64,000 nt of DNA from Elymus sibiricus (GCA_039707655.1 CM077675.1:419367162-419431161), one strand, 5' to 3'; counted from the stretch's first letter, positions 1-11,636 are shown. The notes: generated by a model from the sequence alone, not told the origin. Program-made: numbers and translations.

Positions 1-1210
1 GTTGGTTTGATTTGCGTTCGCTACTTTGATAATTTGATATGTGGGTGGACCGGTGCTAAGGTGCTGTTCTTACTTGAACTAACAACCTACTTATGATTAA
101 CCCCCTCGCAAGCATCCGCAACTACGAGAAAAGTATTAAGACAAAGTCTAACCATAGCATTAAACATGTGGACCCAAATCAGCCCCTTATGAAGTATCGC
201 ATAAACTAGGGTTTAAGCTTCTGTCACTCTAGCAACCCATCATCTAATAACTACTCCACAATGCATTCCCTTAGGCCCAAGGATGGTGAAGTGTCATGTA
301 TTCGATGTTCACATGACACCACTAAGGGAATCACAACATACATATCATCAAAATATCGAACACATATCAAATTCACATGATTGATTGCAACATGACTTCT
401 CCCGTGACCTCAAGAACAAAGGTAACTACCTAAAAATAATATGCATGCTCAAGATCATAGGTGTATTGAATAGCATAATGGATCTGAACATATAATCTTC
501 CACCAAAGAAACCATATAGTAATCAACTACACAAGGTAATCAACAGTACTAGTCACCCACAAGTACCAATCTGAGGTTCCGGTACAAAGATTGAACACAA
601 GAGATGAACTAGGGTTTGAGATGAGATGGTGCTGTTGAAGATGTTGATGAAGAATGGCCTCCCCAAGATGAGAGGGTTGTTGGTGATGACGATGGCTTCG
701 ATTCCCCCCTCCGGAAGGGAAGTTCCTCCGGCGGAATCGCTCCGCCGGAGGGCAAAAGTGCTCCTGCCCAAGTTCCGCCTCGAGGCGGCGGCGCTTTGTC
801 CCGAAAGTCCTCTCTTTCATTTTTAGGTTTTTTGGGACTTTATACCAGAAGATGGGCTCCGGAGGTGGGCCAGGTTGCCCACCCTCTACCAGGGCGCGCC
901 TGGTAGGGTTGGCGCGCCCTGGTGGAGGGTGGGCACCTGGTGGCCCCCCTCCGGTTGTTTCCCGCTCCAGTATTTTTTATTTATTGCATAAAAATTCGCC
1001 GTGAATTTTCAGCTTCATTGGAGTTGTGTAGAATAGATATCTCTGACGTGCTTTTCGGGGTGCTGAATTCCAGTTGCCGGCATTCTCCCTCTTGATGTAA
1101 ACCTTGAAAATAGTGAGAGAAAAGGCATTAGAACTACTCCCCAAAGCATTTTTATGCATAAAAAAATTATAAATAATAGTAGTAAAACATGATGCAAAAT
1201 GGACGTATCA
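1..1210 (-). repeat. 3' LTR of element A (partial)
   Basis: Direct repeat of 8781-9720 (for example the shared TGTGGGTGGACCGGTGCTAAG). It ends at 1210 with the complement of TGATACGTCC, followed by the polypurine tract. About 306 bp of the LTR lie left of the window. The stretch 941-1210 has no counterpart in the right LTR, because that copy is truncated. Confidence 0.9.
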
Positions 1211-1247
1211 ACTCCCCCAAGCTTAGACCTCGCTTGTCCTCAAGCGA
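1211..1247 (-). other. Polypurine tract and adjacent hairpin of element A
   Basis: On the minus strand TAAGCTTGGGGGAGT (1225-1211) lies immediately before the 3' LTR and is the plus-strand primer of reverse transcription. Four bases upstream of it is a perfect 7-bp stem with an AGGA loop (1247-1230: TCGCTTG-AGGA-CAAGCGA). Element B has the same arrangement with a different stem sequence (see findings). Confidence 0.75.
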
Positions 1248-2779
1248 AAGCCGATATCGAAGAACATGTCCACATGGTTTGAGAGAGAGGTGTCGATAAA
1301 AACAAAATACAAACATAGCGGCATCATGCTTATTATTATAACAACAACAAAACTAACATAAAACTTTTATTTCACAGCAGCATCATATAACTTCTTATGA
1401 GCAAGTAACAATTCATCACAATGTGGAAGTATAAGGCATAAACCTTATAGGAAACCAAAAAACTATGTTCTCAGTCAACTTTACAACTACAATTCATCAT
1501 ATTTTCAGGAAGGGTCTCATGTAGGAGCCTTTTGGCAAGTCCACATACTCAACCATCATTTAGTCTTCTATGATTGCTAACGCTCACGGCATACCCATGG
1601 ACAAAAAGTTTCAACCGGACACATAGAAAGATAGGGGCTTATAGTTTGCCTCCCAGCATATTCACCTCAAGGGTGATGTCAACAATAATTCACTCATATA
1701 CAACTGGTCATATGTGCCTAGATCTTTCCTCACCACATGATGCTTGCCAAAGGAGAAAAAATAAAAAGGAACAAGGAAGAATACTTTGACTCTTGCATAA
1801 AAGTAAGTACATAAAAGTAACAGATAGGCCCTTCGCAGAGGGAAGCAGAGGTTGTCATGCGCTTTTTAGTTTGTATGCCAAACCCCTTAGCGCAAAAGAA
1901 CGTCACGTTGCATTGCCTCTTGTGATAGCAACCTTTATTATGCAGTCTGTCGCTTTTATTACTTTGCCATCATAAGTTCGTGCAACGCTCAATTTTCTCT
2001 TACACTAATTGATCCAACACTTTTTATAAGCAATTTTTATTGCCTTGATGCACCGATGACAACTTACTTGAAGGATCTTATTCAATCCATAGGTAGGTAT
2101 GGTGGACTCTCAAACATGAGTTTGGGTTCTGGGTTTTTGGATGCACAAATAGTATCTCTACTTAGTGCGGAATTTTTGGCTAGCAAAGATATTGGGCAAG
2201 CACCACATGTTAAAGGATCTATGACAATATAACTTCTATGTGAATATGAACAAGTATAAATCATTACGTTGTCTTCCTTGTCCAACGTCAACAATTTTGG
2301 CATATAATATTTAATGGGGGCTCACAATCATAAAATATGTCCATGATAGTATATTTGCATGTGAATCTTCTCTTCCCTAATTAATTCTTTCATGAATTGC
2401 ATCATTGACTAATGCTATGTTTGCCAATCTCCAATAAATTTTACCACTTATACTTTTCTTTATTGTGATGTCATTACTCACCATAAGATTAGTATATGAT
2501 CCTTTTCATTTATTTTCTTTTAACGTGATTGCAACAAGAAAGTGAAAGGGGCAAAAGGTAAAACTAAACTTTATTATATAACTCTCACTCGATTACATAG
2601 ATAGATAGATCACGAAACTAGCACTCGAAAATAGATCATACTAAACTTTTATTCAACTAGATCATGAAAAGGCTAAGGATCGAAAATAGAAAGCAAAGGT
2701 AAAAAGTGACGGTGATACGATACCGGGGCACCTCCCCCAAGCTTGGCTCAAGCCAAGGGGAGTGCCCATACCCATGTAC
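1248..2779 (-). other. Non-coding 3' internal region of element A with a PPT-like hairpin
   Basis: No supportable coding sequence. At 2725-2767 a second polypurine-like sequence (minus strand AAGCTTGGGGGAG, 2744-2732) sits inside an inverted repeat. The arms are GGGCACCTCCCC (2726-2737, which needs one bulge) and GGGGAGTGCCC (2757-2767), with an inner stem CTTGGC/GCCAAG. The rest is AT-rich and featureless to my reading. Confidence 0.5.
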
Positions 2780-3307
2780 TCAGGTTTCCTTTGGTGGTGG
2801 TGGTGACGAAGGTGGTGGTGATGAAGCGGTAGTAGGTTTGTCCTCCAGCTTCCAGGGCAAGGGTTCACCATCAAAGGTTGATGCTCGAGTCCCTGGAGTC
2901 CTGCAATTGGCAGCTAAACTCATACCCTTAAATCTTGCTTCATATTCAAAAACTTTATTTTGGAGATCATAGATTTGACTCTGCAGAAAGTTGATTCGCT
3001 CGTTGAAGTTGAAGATGATATCTTTCATGGACTGGCCATCGACTATGTGATCACGGGTGAATTCCATGATCATGGAGTGATTGGCACTGAGTCCATGTTC
3101 CACCATCCCCTTGCACTTGAAGACGTCTTGCTCCACAGCTTCCAGCCTGGCCTCCATGCTTCCTGTGTTCTTGGGCACCTGAACATCCCGGATGTGGAGC
3201 ACCCCCTCACGCATCTCAATGGTTTGAGGGTGCTTCATCACCTCCGGCAGATACGGGTTGATAACCTTCTCGAAGAACTTGTCCTTGGGGAAACTTGAGG
3301 AAGCCAT
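2780..3307 (-). CDS. Extra (env-position) ORF of element A, 175 aa
   Basis: An uninterrupted 175-codon frame starting MASSSFPKDKFFEKV, downstream of integrase where Athila elements carry an envelope-like or additional ORF. It has a central heptad-like, probably coiled-coil part (about residues 50-125) and a proline/serine-rich tail ending SSPPPPKET. I see no signal peptide, transmembrane segment or fusion-peptide-like stretch, so calling it an envelope would be unjustified. Its integrity stands out because gag and pol of the same element are broken. The start codon is the first ATG after a gap rich in stops. Function unknown. Confidence 0.55.
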   Translation of the reverse strand: MASSSFPKDKFFEKVINPYLPEVMKHPQTIEMREGVLHIRDVQVPKNTGSMEARLEAVEQDVFKCKGMVEHGLSANHSMIMEFTRDHIVDGQSMKDIIFNFNERINFLQSQIYDLQNKVFEYEARFKGMSLAANCRTPGTRASTFDGEPLPWKLEDKPTTASSPPPSSPPPPKET

Positions 3308-3917
3308 GGGGATTTAGATCTAGCAAGAAAATAGCACGAAACAATAACAAAAGAAAATCTCGTGATGCGGTTGTCAAAGTAGTTGCGGGTATATATAGAG
3401 AATTTTTATTCTTGGAAACCAAGCAAACGAAAGAAAAACAGAGTCGGGAAGGTTCCCGAAGTGGGCACGCTCCACCAGGGCATGCCAGGGATGGCAACCA
3501 CGCCCTGGTGCTCCGTGCCCTCCTCGGTTACCTTCCGGTTTATTTTTTATTTCCTAAAATTCATAAATATTCCAAAACTAATAAAAAATATTTTTGCGGA
3601 TTTTTCGGAGGCTGTTTACTTACCGTATCACGTACCTCTTTATTTTCACGATTCTGGATTGTTTCTGAAGGTTTTTTTTATGTGCTCCTCCGGTGTCATG
3701 GTTTGGACAACATTACTTTCAACATTAATAGGCGTACCTGAGATATAGTGTTTAATTCTTTGTCCATTGATCACCTTCGGGTTAGTACCTTCGGCGTTAT
3801 TAATCTTAATAGCTCCAGAACGATAAACCTCTTCGATAATATATGGGCCTTCGCATTTGGAGAGAAGCTTACCTGCAAAAAATCTTAGACGAGAGTTGAA
3901 GAAAAGAACATAGTCTC
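3308..3917 (-). other. Internal spacer of element A between integrase and the extra ORF
   Basis: Contains the end of the integrase C-terminal region in broken frames near 3750-3917 (the text continues the integrase sequence after its ORF stops) and then non-coding sequence around 3310-3740. Open plus-strand frames here have no recognisable domain and I treat them as chance. Confidence 0.45.
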
Positions 3918-5426
3918 CTATTTTGAATTCCCACTTTTGGATTCTTTTGTCATGCCATCTTTTACTTTTTCTTTAAATAGCTTGGCATTTTCATATGCTT
4001 GGGTTCTCCATTCATCTAGTGAGCTAATATCAAATAACCTCTTCTCACCGGCAAGTTTGAAATCATAGTTGAGTTCTTTAATTGCCCAAAATGCTTTATG
4101 TTCTAATTCTAGAGGTAAATGACAAGCTTTCCCATAGACCATCTTACATGGAGACATACCCATAGGATTTTTATACGCTGTTCTATAGGCCCAAAGTGCA
4201 TCATCTAATTTCTTAGACCAATTCTTTCGAGACCTATTAACAGTTTTTTGTAATATCAACTTTATTTCTCTATTGCTAAGTTCAACTTGACCACTAGATT
4301 GAGGATGATAGGGTGATGCAATTCTATGGTTAACATCATACTTAGCAAGCATCTTACGGAAAGCACCATGAATAAAGTGTGAACCACCATCAGTCATTTG
4401 ATATCTAGGGACTCCAAACCTTGGGAAAATAACTTCTTTAAGCATTTTAATGGAGGTGTGATGATCAGCACTACTAGTTGGAATAGCTTCTACCCACTTA
4501 GTGACATAATCAACAACAACCAAAATATGAGTGTACCCATTAGAGGAAGGAAAAGGTCCCATATAATCAAAACCCCAAACATCAAATGGTTCGACAACAA
4601 GTGAATAGTTCATAGGCATTTCCTGTCGCTTACCGATGTTACCAATTCTTTGACATTCATCACAAGACAAGACAAACTTACGGGCATCCTTGAAGAGAGT
4701 AGGCCAATAAAAACCAGATTGTAATACCTTATGAGCAGTTCTATCTCCAGCATGATGTCCTCCATAAGCTTCGGAATGACATTTCCGTAGGATTTGTTCC
4801 TGTTCATTCTCAGGTACACAACGTCTAATAATACCATCTACTCCTTCTTTATAAAGATGTGGGTCATCCCAAAAGTAATGTCTTAAGTCGTAGAAGAATT
4901 TCTTCTTCTGTTGGTATGTGAAACTAGGTGGAATATATTTAGCAACAATGTAATTAGCATAGTCAGCATACCATGGAGTGTTTTGAGAGACATTTATTGC
5001 AGCTAGTTGTTCATCAGGAAAACTATCATCAATAGGCAGTGGGTCATCCAGAATATTTTCTAACCTAGACAAGTTATCAGCTACGGGGTTCTCAACTCCT
5101 TTCCTATCAATGATATGTAAATCAAATTCCTGAAGCAAGAGAACCCACCTAATGAGTCTAGGTTTAGCATATTTCTTTTCCATAAAATATTTTATAGCAG
5201 CATGATCAATGTGAACAGTAACTTTCGAATCAACAATGTAAGGTGTGAATTTATCACAAGCAAACACGACTGCTAAAAATTCTTTTTCAGTAGTGGCATA
5301 ATTTCTTTGAGCACTGTCTAGAGTTTTGCAAGCATAATGGATAACATTTAATTTCTTATCAACTCTTTGTCCTAGAACAGCACCAACAGCATAATCACTA
5401 GCATCACACATAATTTCAAAAGGCAA
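3918..5426 (-). pseudogene. RNase H-integrase part of element A pol
   Basis: A 502-codon frame with no start of its own: it continues the RT frame lying upstream at 5557-7395. RNase H is at residues 1-120, beginning with the catalytic [12 protein letters not shown] and including the [12 protein letters not shown] helix. Integrase follows, with a zinc-binding HHCC region (H217, C255, C258), then catalytic D287 (GFDYMGP), D346 (TDGGSHF) and E382 (GQVELSNRE), the D,D(35)E spacing of Gypsy integrases. It would process the RNA/DNA hybrid and insert the cDNA. About 130 bp with stop or frame changes (5427-5556) separate it from RT, so the polyprotein is broken although each domain looks well preserved. 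Confidence 0.85.
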
Positions 5427-5556
5427 GTTCCAATCAGGTGGTTGAACAATAGGTGCAGTGGAAGGCTTTCTTTAGTGTTTCAAAGGTTTCCATGCAGTCA
5501 TCATAAAAAACAAAGGGAATATCCTTTTGCAAAAGATTAGTAAGAGGCCTAGAAAT

Positions 5557-7395
5557 CTATGAGAAGTCTTTAATAAACCTCCTATAGAAACCAGCGTGAC
5601 CAAGGAAACTTCGAATACCTTTGATATCTTTAGGACATGACATTTTCTCAATTGCATCAACTTTAGCTTGATCCACCTCAATACCTCGTTCGGAGATCTT
5701 ATGCCCCAAGACAATACCTTCATTAACCATAAAGTGGCACTTCTCCCAATTCAAGACAAGATTAGTTTGTTCACATCTCTGCAAAACTCGATCAAGGTTG
5801 CTTAAGCAATCATCAAAAAAAGTTCCATAAACGGAAAAATCATCCATGAAAACCTCCACAATCTTTTCACAAAAATCAGAGAATATAGCAGTCATACATC
5901 TTTGAAAGGTAGCAGGTGCATTGCATAAACCAAAAGGCATACGATTATAAGCATAGGTTCCAAAAGGACAAGTAAAGGTGGTTTTCTCTTGATCAGATTG
6001 TGACACAGGTATTTGAGAGAAAACAGAATATCCATCCAGGAAACAAAAATGTGTGTACTTAGATAATCTTTCAAGCATTTGATCAATAAAAGGCAAGGGG
6101 TAATGATCTTTCCTAGTGGCTTTATTTAATTTTCTAAAATCAATTACCATCCTATAGCCAGTAACAATTCTTTGTGGAATAAGCTCATTTTTATCATTAG
6201 GGACAACAATAATACCTCCCTTTTTAGGGAAACAATGAACGGGACTCACCCATCTACTATCAGCTATAGGATAGATTATACCTGCTTCCAGAAGCTTTAA
6301 TATTTCAGTTCTTACCACTTCTTTCATCTTGGGATTCAATCGTCGTTGGTGATCAACAACGGGTTTAGCATCAGGTTCCACATTAATCCTGTGCTGACAT
6401 AGAGTGGGACTAATGCCCTTAAGATCATCAAGAGTATATCCAATAGCAGCCCGGTGCTTCCTCAGAATTTTTAATAATCTTTCTTCTTCATTTTCTGAAA
6501 GGTTAGCACTAATAATAACAGGATATATCTTTTTCTCACCAAGATAAGCATATTTCAGAGTGTCAGGCAATTGTTTCAGTTCAAACACAGGATCACCTTT
6601 AGGTGGAGGAGGACCTCCAAGGGTTTCAATAGGCAAATTGTGTTTCAGTAGAGGTGGTTGTTCAAAGAAAATCTTATCTATTTCATTTCTTTCGCGAAAG
6701 TGTAAATCATTTTCATGGTCTAACAAATATTGTTCTAGTGGATCAGTAGGAGGAATGGAAATAGAAGCAAGACCAATTATTTCATCCTTACTAGGTAATT
6801 CTCTATCACGAGGTTGTCTACTAAACTTGGAAAAATTAAACTCATGGGACACATCACCAAACTCAACACTGACAGTTTCTTTTTGACAGTCTATCTTAGC
6901 ATTAACAGTGTTCAAGAATGGTCTACCAAAGATAATGGGACAAAAGTCATCTTGTGGGGAACCAAGAACTAGAAAATCAGTAGGATATTTTATTTTCCCA
7001 CACAAGACTTCAACATCTCTAACATTCCCAAGTGGTGTGATGGTGTCTCTATTAGCAAGTTTAATAGTAACATCAATGTCTTCTATTTCAGCAGGTGCTA
7101 TATCATTCATAATTTCTTGATATAAAGTAAAAGGAACAGCACTCACACTAGCACCCAAATCACATAAGCCATGATAACAATGATCTCCTATTTTAACTAA
7201 GACAACACGCAAGCCAACTACGGGTCTATGTTTGTCTTTTTCATCGGGTTTAGCAATTCTAGCGGCTTCATCACAGAAGTAAATGACATGCCCATCAATA
7301 TTTTCTACCAAGAGATCTTTAACCATAGCAACACTAGGTTCTACCTTAATTTGTTTAGAGGGCTTAGGTGCTCTAATATTACTTTTGCGAACCAC
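5557..7395 (-). pseudogene. Protease-reverse transcriptase part of element A pol
   Basis: A 612-codon frame. The aspartic protease core is CDLGASVSAVP (D79-S83), the Athila-type DLGAS rather than DTGS. RT follows, with VIDFRKLNKATRKDHYPLP, then FLDGYSVFSQIPV (catalytic D), FGLCNAPATFQ, and the FMDD box (residues 516-519) in place of YxDD, which is usual in Gypsy. The frame ends after GHAGFYRRFIKDFS, where the connection to RNase H is lost. The upstream gag frame is also shifted relative to this one. Products would be the maturation protease and polymerase of the retroelement particle. Not functional as a whole because of frame breaks on both sides. Confidence 0.85.
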
Positions 7396-8367
7396 GGTTG
7401 ATACCTTGCATGTTCTTTTATCCTAACAGGAAAAGGTGCTTTCCCAATATAGCAGTAGGCACAACTGGATCGACATTGTAAATGATAGTTTCTTCTTTAG
7501 CAATGACCGGTTCTTTAATTTACTTTTTAATAGGGGGATGATATTTAAGACACTTCTCTTTAGGGAGATCAACATGAGCAGCAAAAGATTCACAAAAAGA
7601 GGCTACTATCTGAGAGTCAAGTCCATATTTAGTGCTAAACTTATGAAAAGCATCGGTATTCATAAAAGATTTAACACAATCAAATTCAAGCTTCATACCT
7701 GACTCATTACCTTCGTTGAGTTCCCAATCTTTAGAGTTGAGTTTAATTCTTTCCAAGAGATCCCACTTGAATTCATTAGTCTTCTTTATTAAAGAACCAG
7801 TACAAGAAGTATCAAGCATGGTTTGATTATTATGAGAAAGCCAAGCATAAAAATTCTGAACGATAACTTCTCTCGGGATATCATGATTGGGGCATGAATA
7901 TAGCATTGACTTAAGCCTCCCCCAAGCTAGAGCGACACTTTCTCCTTCACGAGGCCAAAAATTATATATATAATTCCGATCACGATGAACTAGATACATA
8001 GGATAAAACTTTTGGTGGAATTCCAATTTCAACGATTCCAGTTCCATGATCCAATATTATCACATAGCCTATACCATGTCAATGCTTTTCCCTTCAAAGA
8101 TAAAGGGAAAACCTTCTTCTTAACTTCATCTCCAGATAAACCTGCAAGCTTAAATAGTCCACAAATTTCTTCCACATGTATTAGGTGCATATCAAGATGT
8201 TCAGTTCCATCTCCTGCATAAGGACTAGCTAGCAGTTGTTCTAATATACCCGAAGGAATTTCATAACCAATATTTTCAGTAGGTACTGTAGGTTGAGGGA
8301 CAACTAATTGTGGTTTCGGTCAAGGTGAAGATACCCCGAACAAACCACTCAAAGGATTACTTTCCAT
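7396..8367 (-). pseudogene. gag of element A (interrupted)
   Basis: The start ATG is at 8367-8365, by alignment with the gag of element D (55708). A TGA appears within the first ~20 codons, and there are further breaks before the longest open part (7520-8047, 175 codons). That part contains FPREGESVALAWGRLKSML-type retrotransposon gag sequence and aligns with residues from about 110 onward of the D protein (DWELNEGNESGMKLEFDCVKSF). Gag would form the particle shell. Old, non-functional copy. Confidence 0.7.
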
Positions 8368-8445
8368 AGTAACAAGTGACAGTAAATTTCAGCACGTAGT
8401 ATAAGTTTTTCCTTACCGATTTCCACTTACCAAGAGCGCTTCACT

Positions 8446-8462
8446 CCCCGGCAACGGTGCCA
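8446..8462 (-). other. Primer binding site of element A (tRNA-Asp)
   Basis: Minus-strand TGGCACCGTTGCCGGGG matches the 3' end of plant tRNA-Asp (CCCCGGCAACGGCGCCA) with one mismatch. It lies 11 bases inside the 5' LTR, the usual Athila spacing. Confidence 0.85.
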
Positions 8463-8473
8463 GAAAAGAGTCT

Positions 8474-9720
8474 TGATGACCCACAAGTATAGGGGATCAA
8501 TCATAGTCGTTTCGATAAGTAAGAGTGTCGAACCCAACGAGGAGCAGAAGGATATGCTAAGCAGTTTTCAGCAAGGTAATTTCTGCAAGCACTGAAATTG
8601 TAAGTAGCAAGTAGTTTGATAGCAAGGCAATTTGTAACGAGCAAGTAACGGTAACAATAGGTAAGGTGCAGCAAAGTAGCCCAATCCTTTTGTCGCAAAG
8701 GACGGGCCAAAACTATCTCTTATGATGAGCAAAGTGTTCTTGAGGGTACACGGGAATTTCGTCTAGTCACTTTCATCATGTTGGTATGATTTGCATTCAC
8801 TACTTTGATAATTTGATATGTGGGTGGACCGGTGCTAAGGTGATGTTCTTACTTGAACTAACAACCTACTTATGATTAACCCCCTCGCAAGCATCCGCAA
8901 CCACGAGAAAAGTATTAAGACAAAGTCTAACCATAGCATTAAACATGTGGACCCAAATCAGCCCCTTACGAAGTAGCGCATAAACTAGGGTTTAAGCTTC
9001 TGTCACTCAAGCAACCCATCATCTAATAACAACTCCACAATGCATTCCCTTAGGCCCAAGGATGGTGAAGTGTCATGTAGTCGACGTTCACATGACACCA
9101 CTAAGGGAATCACAACATACATATCATCAAAATATCGAACACATATCAAATTCACATGATTGATTGCAACATGACTTCTCCCATGACCTCAAGAACAAAG
9201 GTAACTACTCACAAATAATATGCATGCTCAAGATCAGAGGTGTACTGAATAGCATAATGGATCTGAACATATAATCTTCCACCAAAGAAACCATATAGTA
9301 ATCAACTACACAAGGTAATCAACACTACTAGTCACCCACATGTACCAATCTGAGGTTCCTGTACAAAGATTGAACACAAGAGATGAACTAGGGTTTGAGA
9401 TGAGATGGTGCTGTTGAAGATGTTGATGATGAATGGCCTCCCCAAGATGAGAGGGTTTTTGGTGATGACGATGGCTTCAATTTCCCCATCCGGGAGGGAA
9501 GTTCCCCCGGCGGAATTGCTCCGCCGGAGGGCAAAAATGCTCCTGCCCAAGTTCCCCCTCGAGGCGGCGACGCTTCGTCCCGAAAGTCCTCTCTTTCATT
9601 TTTTAGGTTTTTTGGGACTTTATACCAGAAGATGGGCTCCGGAGGTGGGCCCGGTTGCCCACCCTCTACTAGGGCGCGCCTGGTAGGGCTGGCGCGCCTT
9701 GGTGGAGGGTGGGCACCTGG
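8474..9720 (-). repeat. 5' LTR of element A (truncated)
   Basis: Begins at 8474 (complement of ...GGGTCATCA) next to the primer site and matches 1-940 from 8781 on. It ends mid-LTR at 9720 (GGGCACCTGG), directly joined to Copia integrase sequence. The missing 270 bp are the outer U3 end, so the element's own 5' end and promoter-proximal U3 are lost. Confidence 0.9.
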
Positions 9721-10379
9721 ACCATGCCTCATGGGCAAGATGACTAAGACCCCGTTTTCCGGTATGATGGAGCGGGCAAGTGACTTATTGGAAATGATAC
9801 ATGTTGATGTATGCGGTCCAATGAGTGTTGAAGCGTACGGTGGGTATCATTATTTTGTTACCTTCACTGATGATTTGAGTAGATATGGGTATATTTACTT
9901 AATGAAACACAAGTCTGAAACATTTGAAAAGTTCAAGCAATTTCAGAGTGAAGTTGAAGATCATCGTGACGAATAGATAAAATTTCTATGATATGATCAT
10001 GGAGGTGAATATCTGAGTTACGAGTTAGGTATGCAACTTAAGACAATGTGGAAATTGTTTCACAACTCACGTCGCTTGAAACACCATAGTGTGATGATGT
10101 GTCCGTACATCGTAGTCGTGCTCTATTGGATATAGTACGTACTATGATGACTCTTACCGATTTGCCACTATCATTTTGGGGGTTATGCATTAGAGATAAT
10201 CTCATTCACTTTAAAATAGGGCACCATCTAAAGTTCATCGAGATGACACTGTATGAATTATGGTTTGGTAGAAACTTAAGTTGTCATTTCTTAGAGTTTG
10301 GGAATGCGATGCTTATGTGAAAAGACTTCAACCTGATAAGCTTGAACCCAAAGCAGACAAATGCATCTTAATAGGATAC
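9721..10379 (+). pseudogene. Integrase fragment of element E
   Basis: Translates in pieces as Copia integrase: the CLMGKMTKTPFSG end of the zinc-binding region, the first catalytic Asp (VDVCGP), TFTDDLSRYGYIYLMKHK, then stops from about 9974 and frameshifts through the LSFWG...TLYELWFGR region. It is colinear with 14933-15590 of I1. The open frame 9632-9976 fuses LTR A to this fragment and is an accident of the junction. It stops at 10379, where I1 inserted inside GATAC. Confidence 0.85.
10375..10379. repeat. Target-site duplication of I1, left copy (GATAC)
   Basis: GATAC precedes the TGTTGG LTR start at 10380 and is repeated at 19387-19391 after the ...CAACA end. The interrupted integrase/RT sequence resumes in register. 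Confidence 0.95.
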
Positions 10380-11526
10380 TGTTGGAAATATGCCCTAGAG
10401 GCAATAATAAATTGGTTATTATTATATTTCCTTGTTCATGATAATCGTTTATTATCCATGCTATAATTGTATTGATTGGAAACTCAAATACATGTGTGGG
10501 TACATAGACAACACTGTGTCCCTAGTAAGCCTCTAGTTGACTAGCTCGTTGATCAAAGATGGTTAAGGTTTCCTAGCCATTGACATGAGATGTCATTTGA
10601 TAACGGGATCACATCATTAGGAGAATGATGTGATGGACAAGACCCAAACTGTAAACGTAGCATTTGATCGTGTTAGTTTATTGCTATTGTTTTCTGCATG
10701 TCAAGTATCTGTTCCTTTGACCATGAGATCATGCAACTCACTGACACTGGAGGAATACCTTGTGTGTATCAAACGTCGCAACGTAACTGGGTGACTATAA
10801 AGGTGCTCTACAGGTATCTCCGAGGGTGTCTGTTGGGTTGGCATGGATCAAGACTGGGATTTGTTACTCCGTGTGACGGAGAGGTATCTCAGGGCCCACT
10901 CGGTAATACAACATCACAATGAGCCTTGCAAGCAATGTGACTAAAGTGTTAGCCACGAGATCTTGTATTACAGAACGAGTAAAGAGACTTGCCGGTAACG
11001 AGATTGAACTAGGTATAGAGATACCGACGATCGAATCTCGGGCAAGTAACATACCGAAGAACAAAGGGAACAGCATACGGGATTAACTGAATCCTTGACA
11101 TAGAGGTTCGACCGATAAAAGATCTTCGTAGAATATGTAGGAGCCAATATGGGCATCCAGGTCCCGCTATTGGTTATTGGCCGTAGAGGTGTCTCGGTCA
11201 TGTCTACATAGTTCTCGAACCCGCAGGGTCTACACACTTAACGTTTGGTGACGATTAGTATAATTGAGTTATTATGTTGGTGACCGAAAGTTGTTCGGAG
11301 TCCCGGATAAGATCCCGGACATGACGAGGATCTCCGGAATAGTCCGGAGGTAAAGATTGATATATGTGATAATAGTGTTTTGATCTCCGGAAGGGTTCCG
11401 GAATTCACCGGAAGGGGTTCCGGATGTTTACCGAAGTGTTCGGGTGCAGCAACACTTTATATGGGCCAAAGGGATAAAAACCCACGAGGTATTGGAAAGT
11501 GCAAAAGTAGTTTTGCCGCCGCGTAA

Positions 11527-11636
11527 GCGGTACTACCGCTTGTGTGAAGCGGTACTACCGCCCGAGCGGTACTACCGCTTGTGTGAAGCGGTACTACCGC
11601 CCAAGCGGTACTACCGCTTGTGAGCGGTACTACCGC
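11527..11636 (+). repeat. Six-copy array of a 13-bp palindrome in the I1 5' LTR
   Basis: GCGGTACTACCGC is a perfect odd-centred palindrome (GCGGTA-C-TACCGC). It occurs at 11527, 11549, 11566, 11588, 11605 and 11624 with 4-9 bp spacers such as TTGTGTGAA. It lies about 130-240 bp upstream of the TATA box in U3. The 3' LTR has five copies (18697-18789). Confidence 0.95.

Larger units (their letters stand above)
1..9720 (-). mobile_element. Element A: Athila-lineage Ty3/Gypsy LTR retrotransposon
   Basis: Read on the minus strand this is a Gypsy element in the order 5' LTR (8474-9720), tRNA-Asp primer site, gag, protease-RT, RNase H-integrase, an extra 3' ORF, polypurine tract, 3' LTR (1-1210). 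The LTRs match over about 1.2 kb and begin TGATACGTCC and end GTCATCA. The tRNA-Asp primer site, the DLGAS protease and the extra ORF after integrase fit the Athila lineage (in Triticeae the Sabrina/WHAM type, named from memory). The left LTR runs off the window. The right LTR stops abruptly at 9720 where a Copia pol fragment begins, 270 bp short of the left copy. Coding parts are interrupted, so it is not autonomous now. No target duplication can be checked. Confidence 0.9.

Noticed and set aside
2780..3307. Retroviral-type envelope gene in element A
   Set aside because: Position fits, but there is no signal peptide, cleavage site or transmembrane segment. It is listed only as an extra ORF.
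9632..9976. Chimeric LTR-integrase open frame as a new gene
   Set aside because: It is a by-product of the A/E junction, ends at a stop within decayed integrase, and has no sign of selection.
11527..11636. CRISPR-like array of short palindromic repeats
   Set aside because: Spacers are 4-9 bp and themselves repeated, the genome is a plant, and the array lies within a retrotransposon LTR present in two copies.
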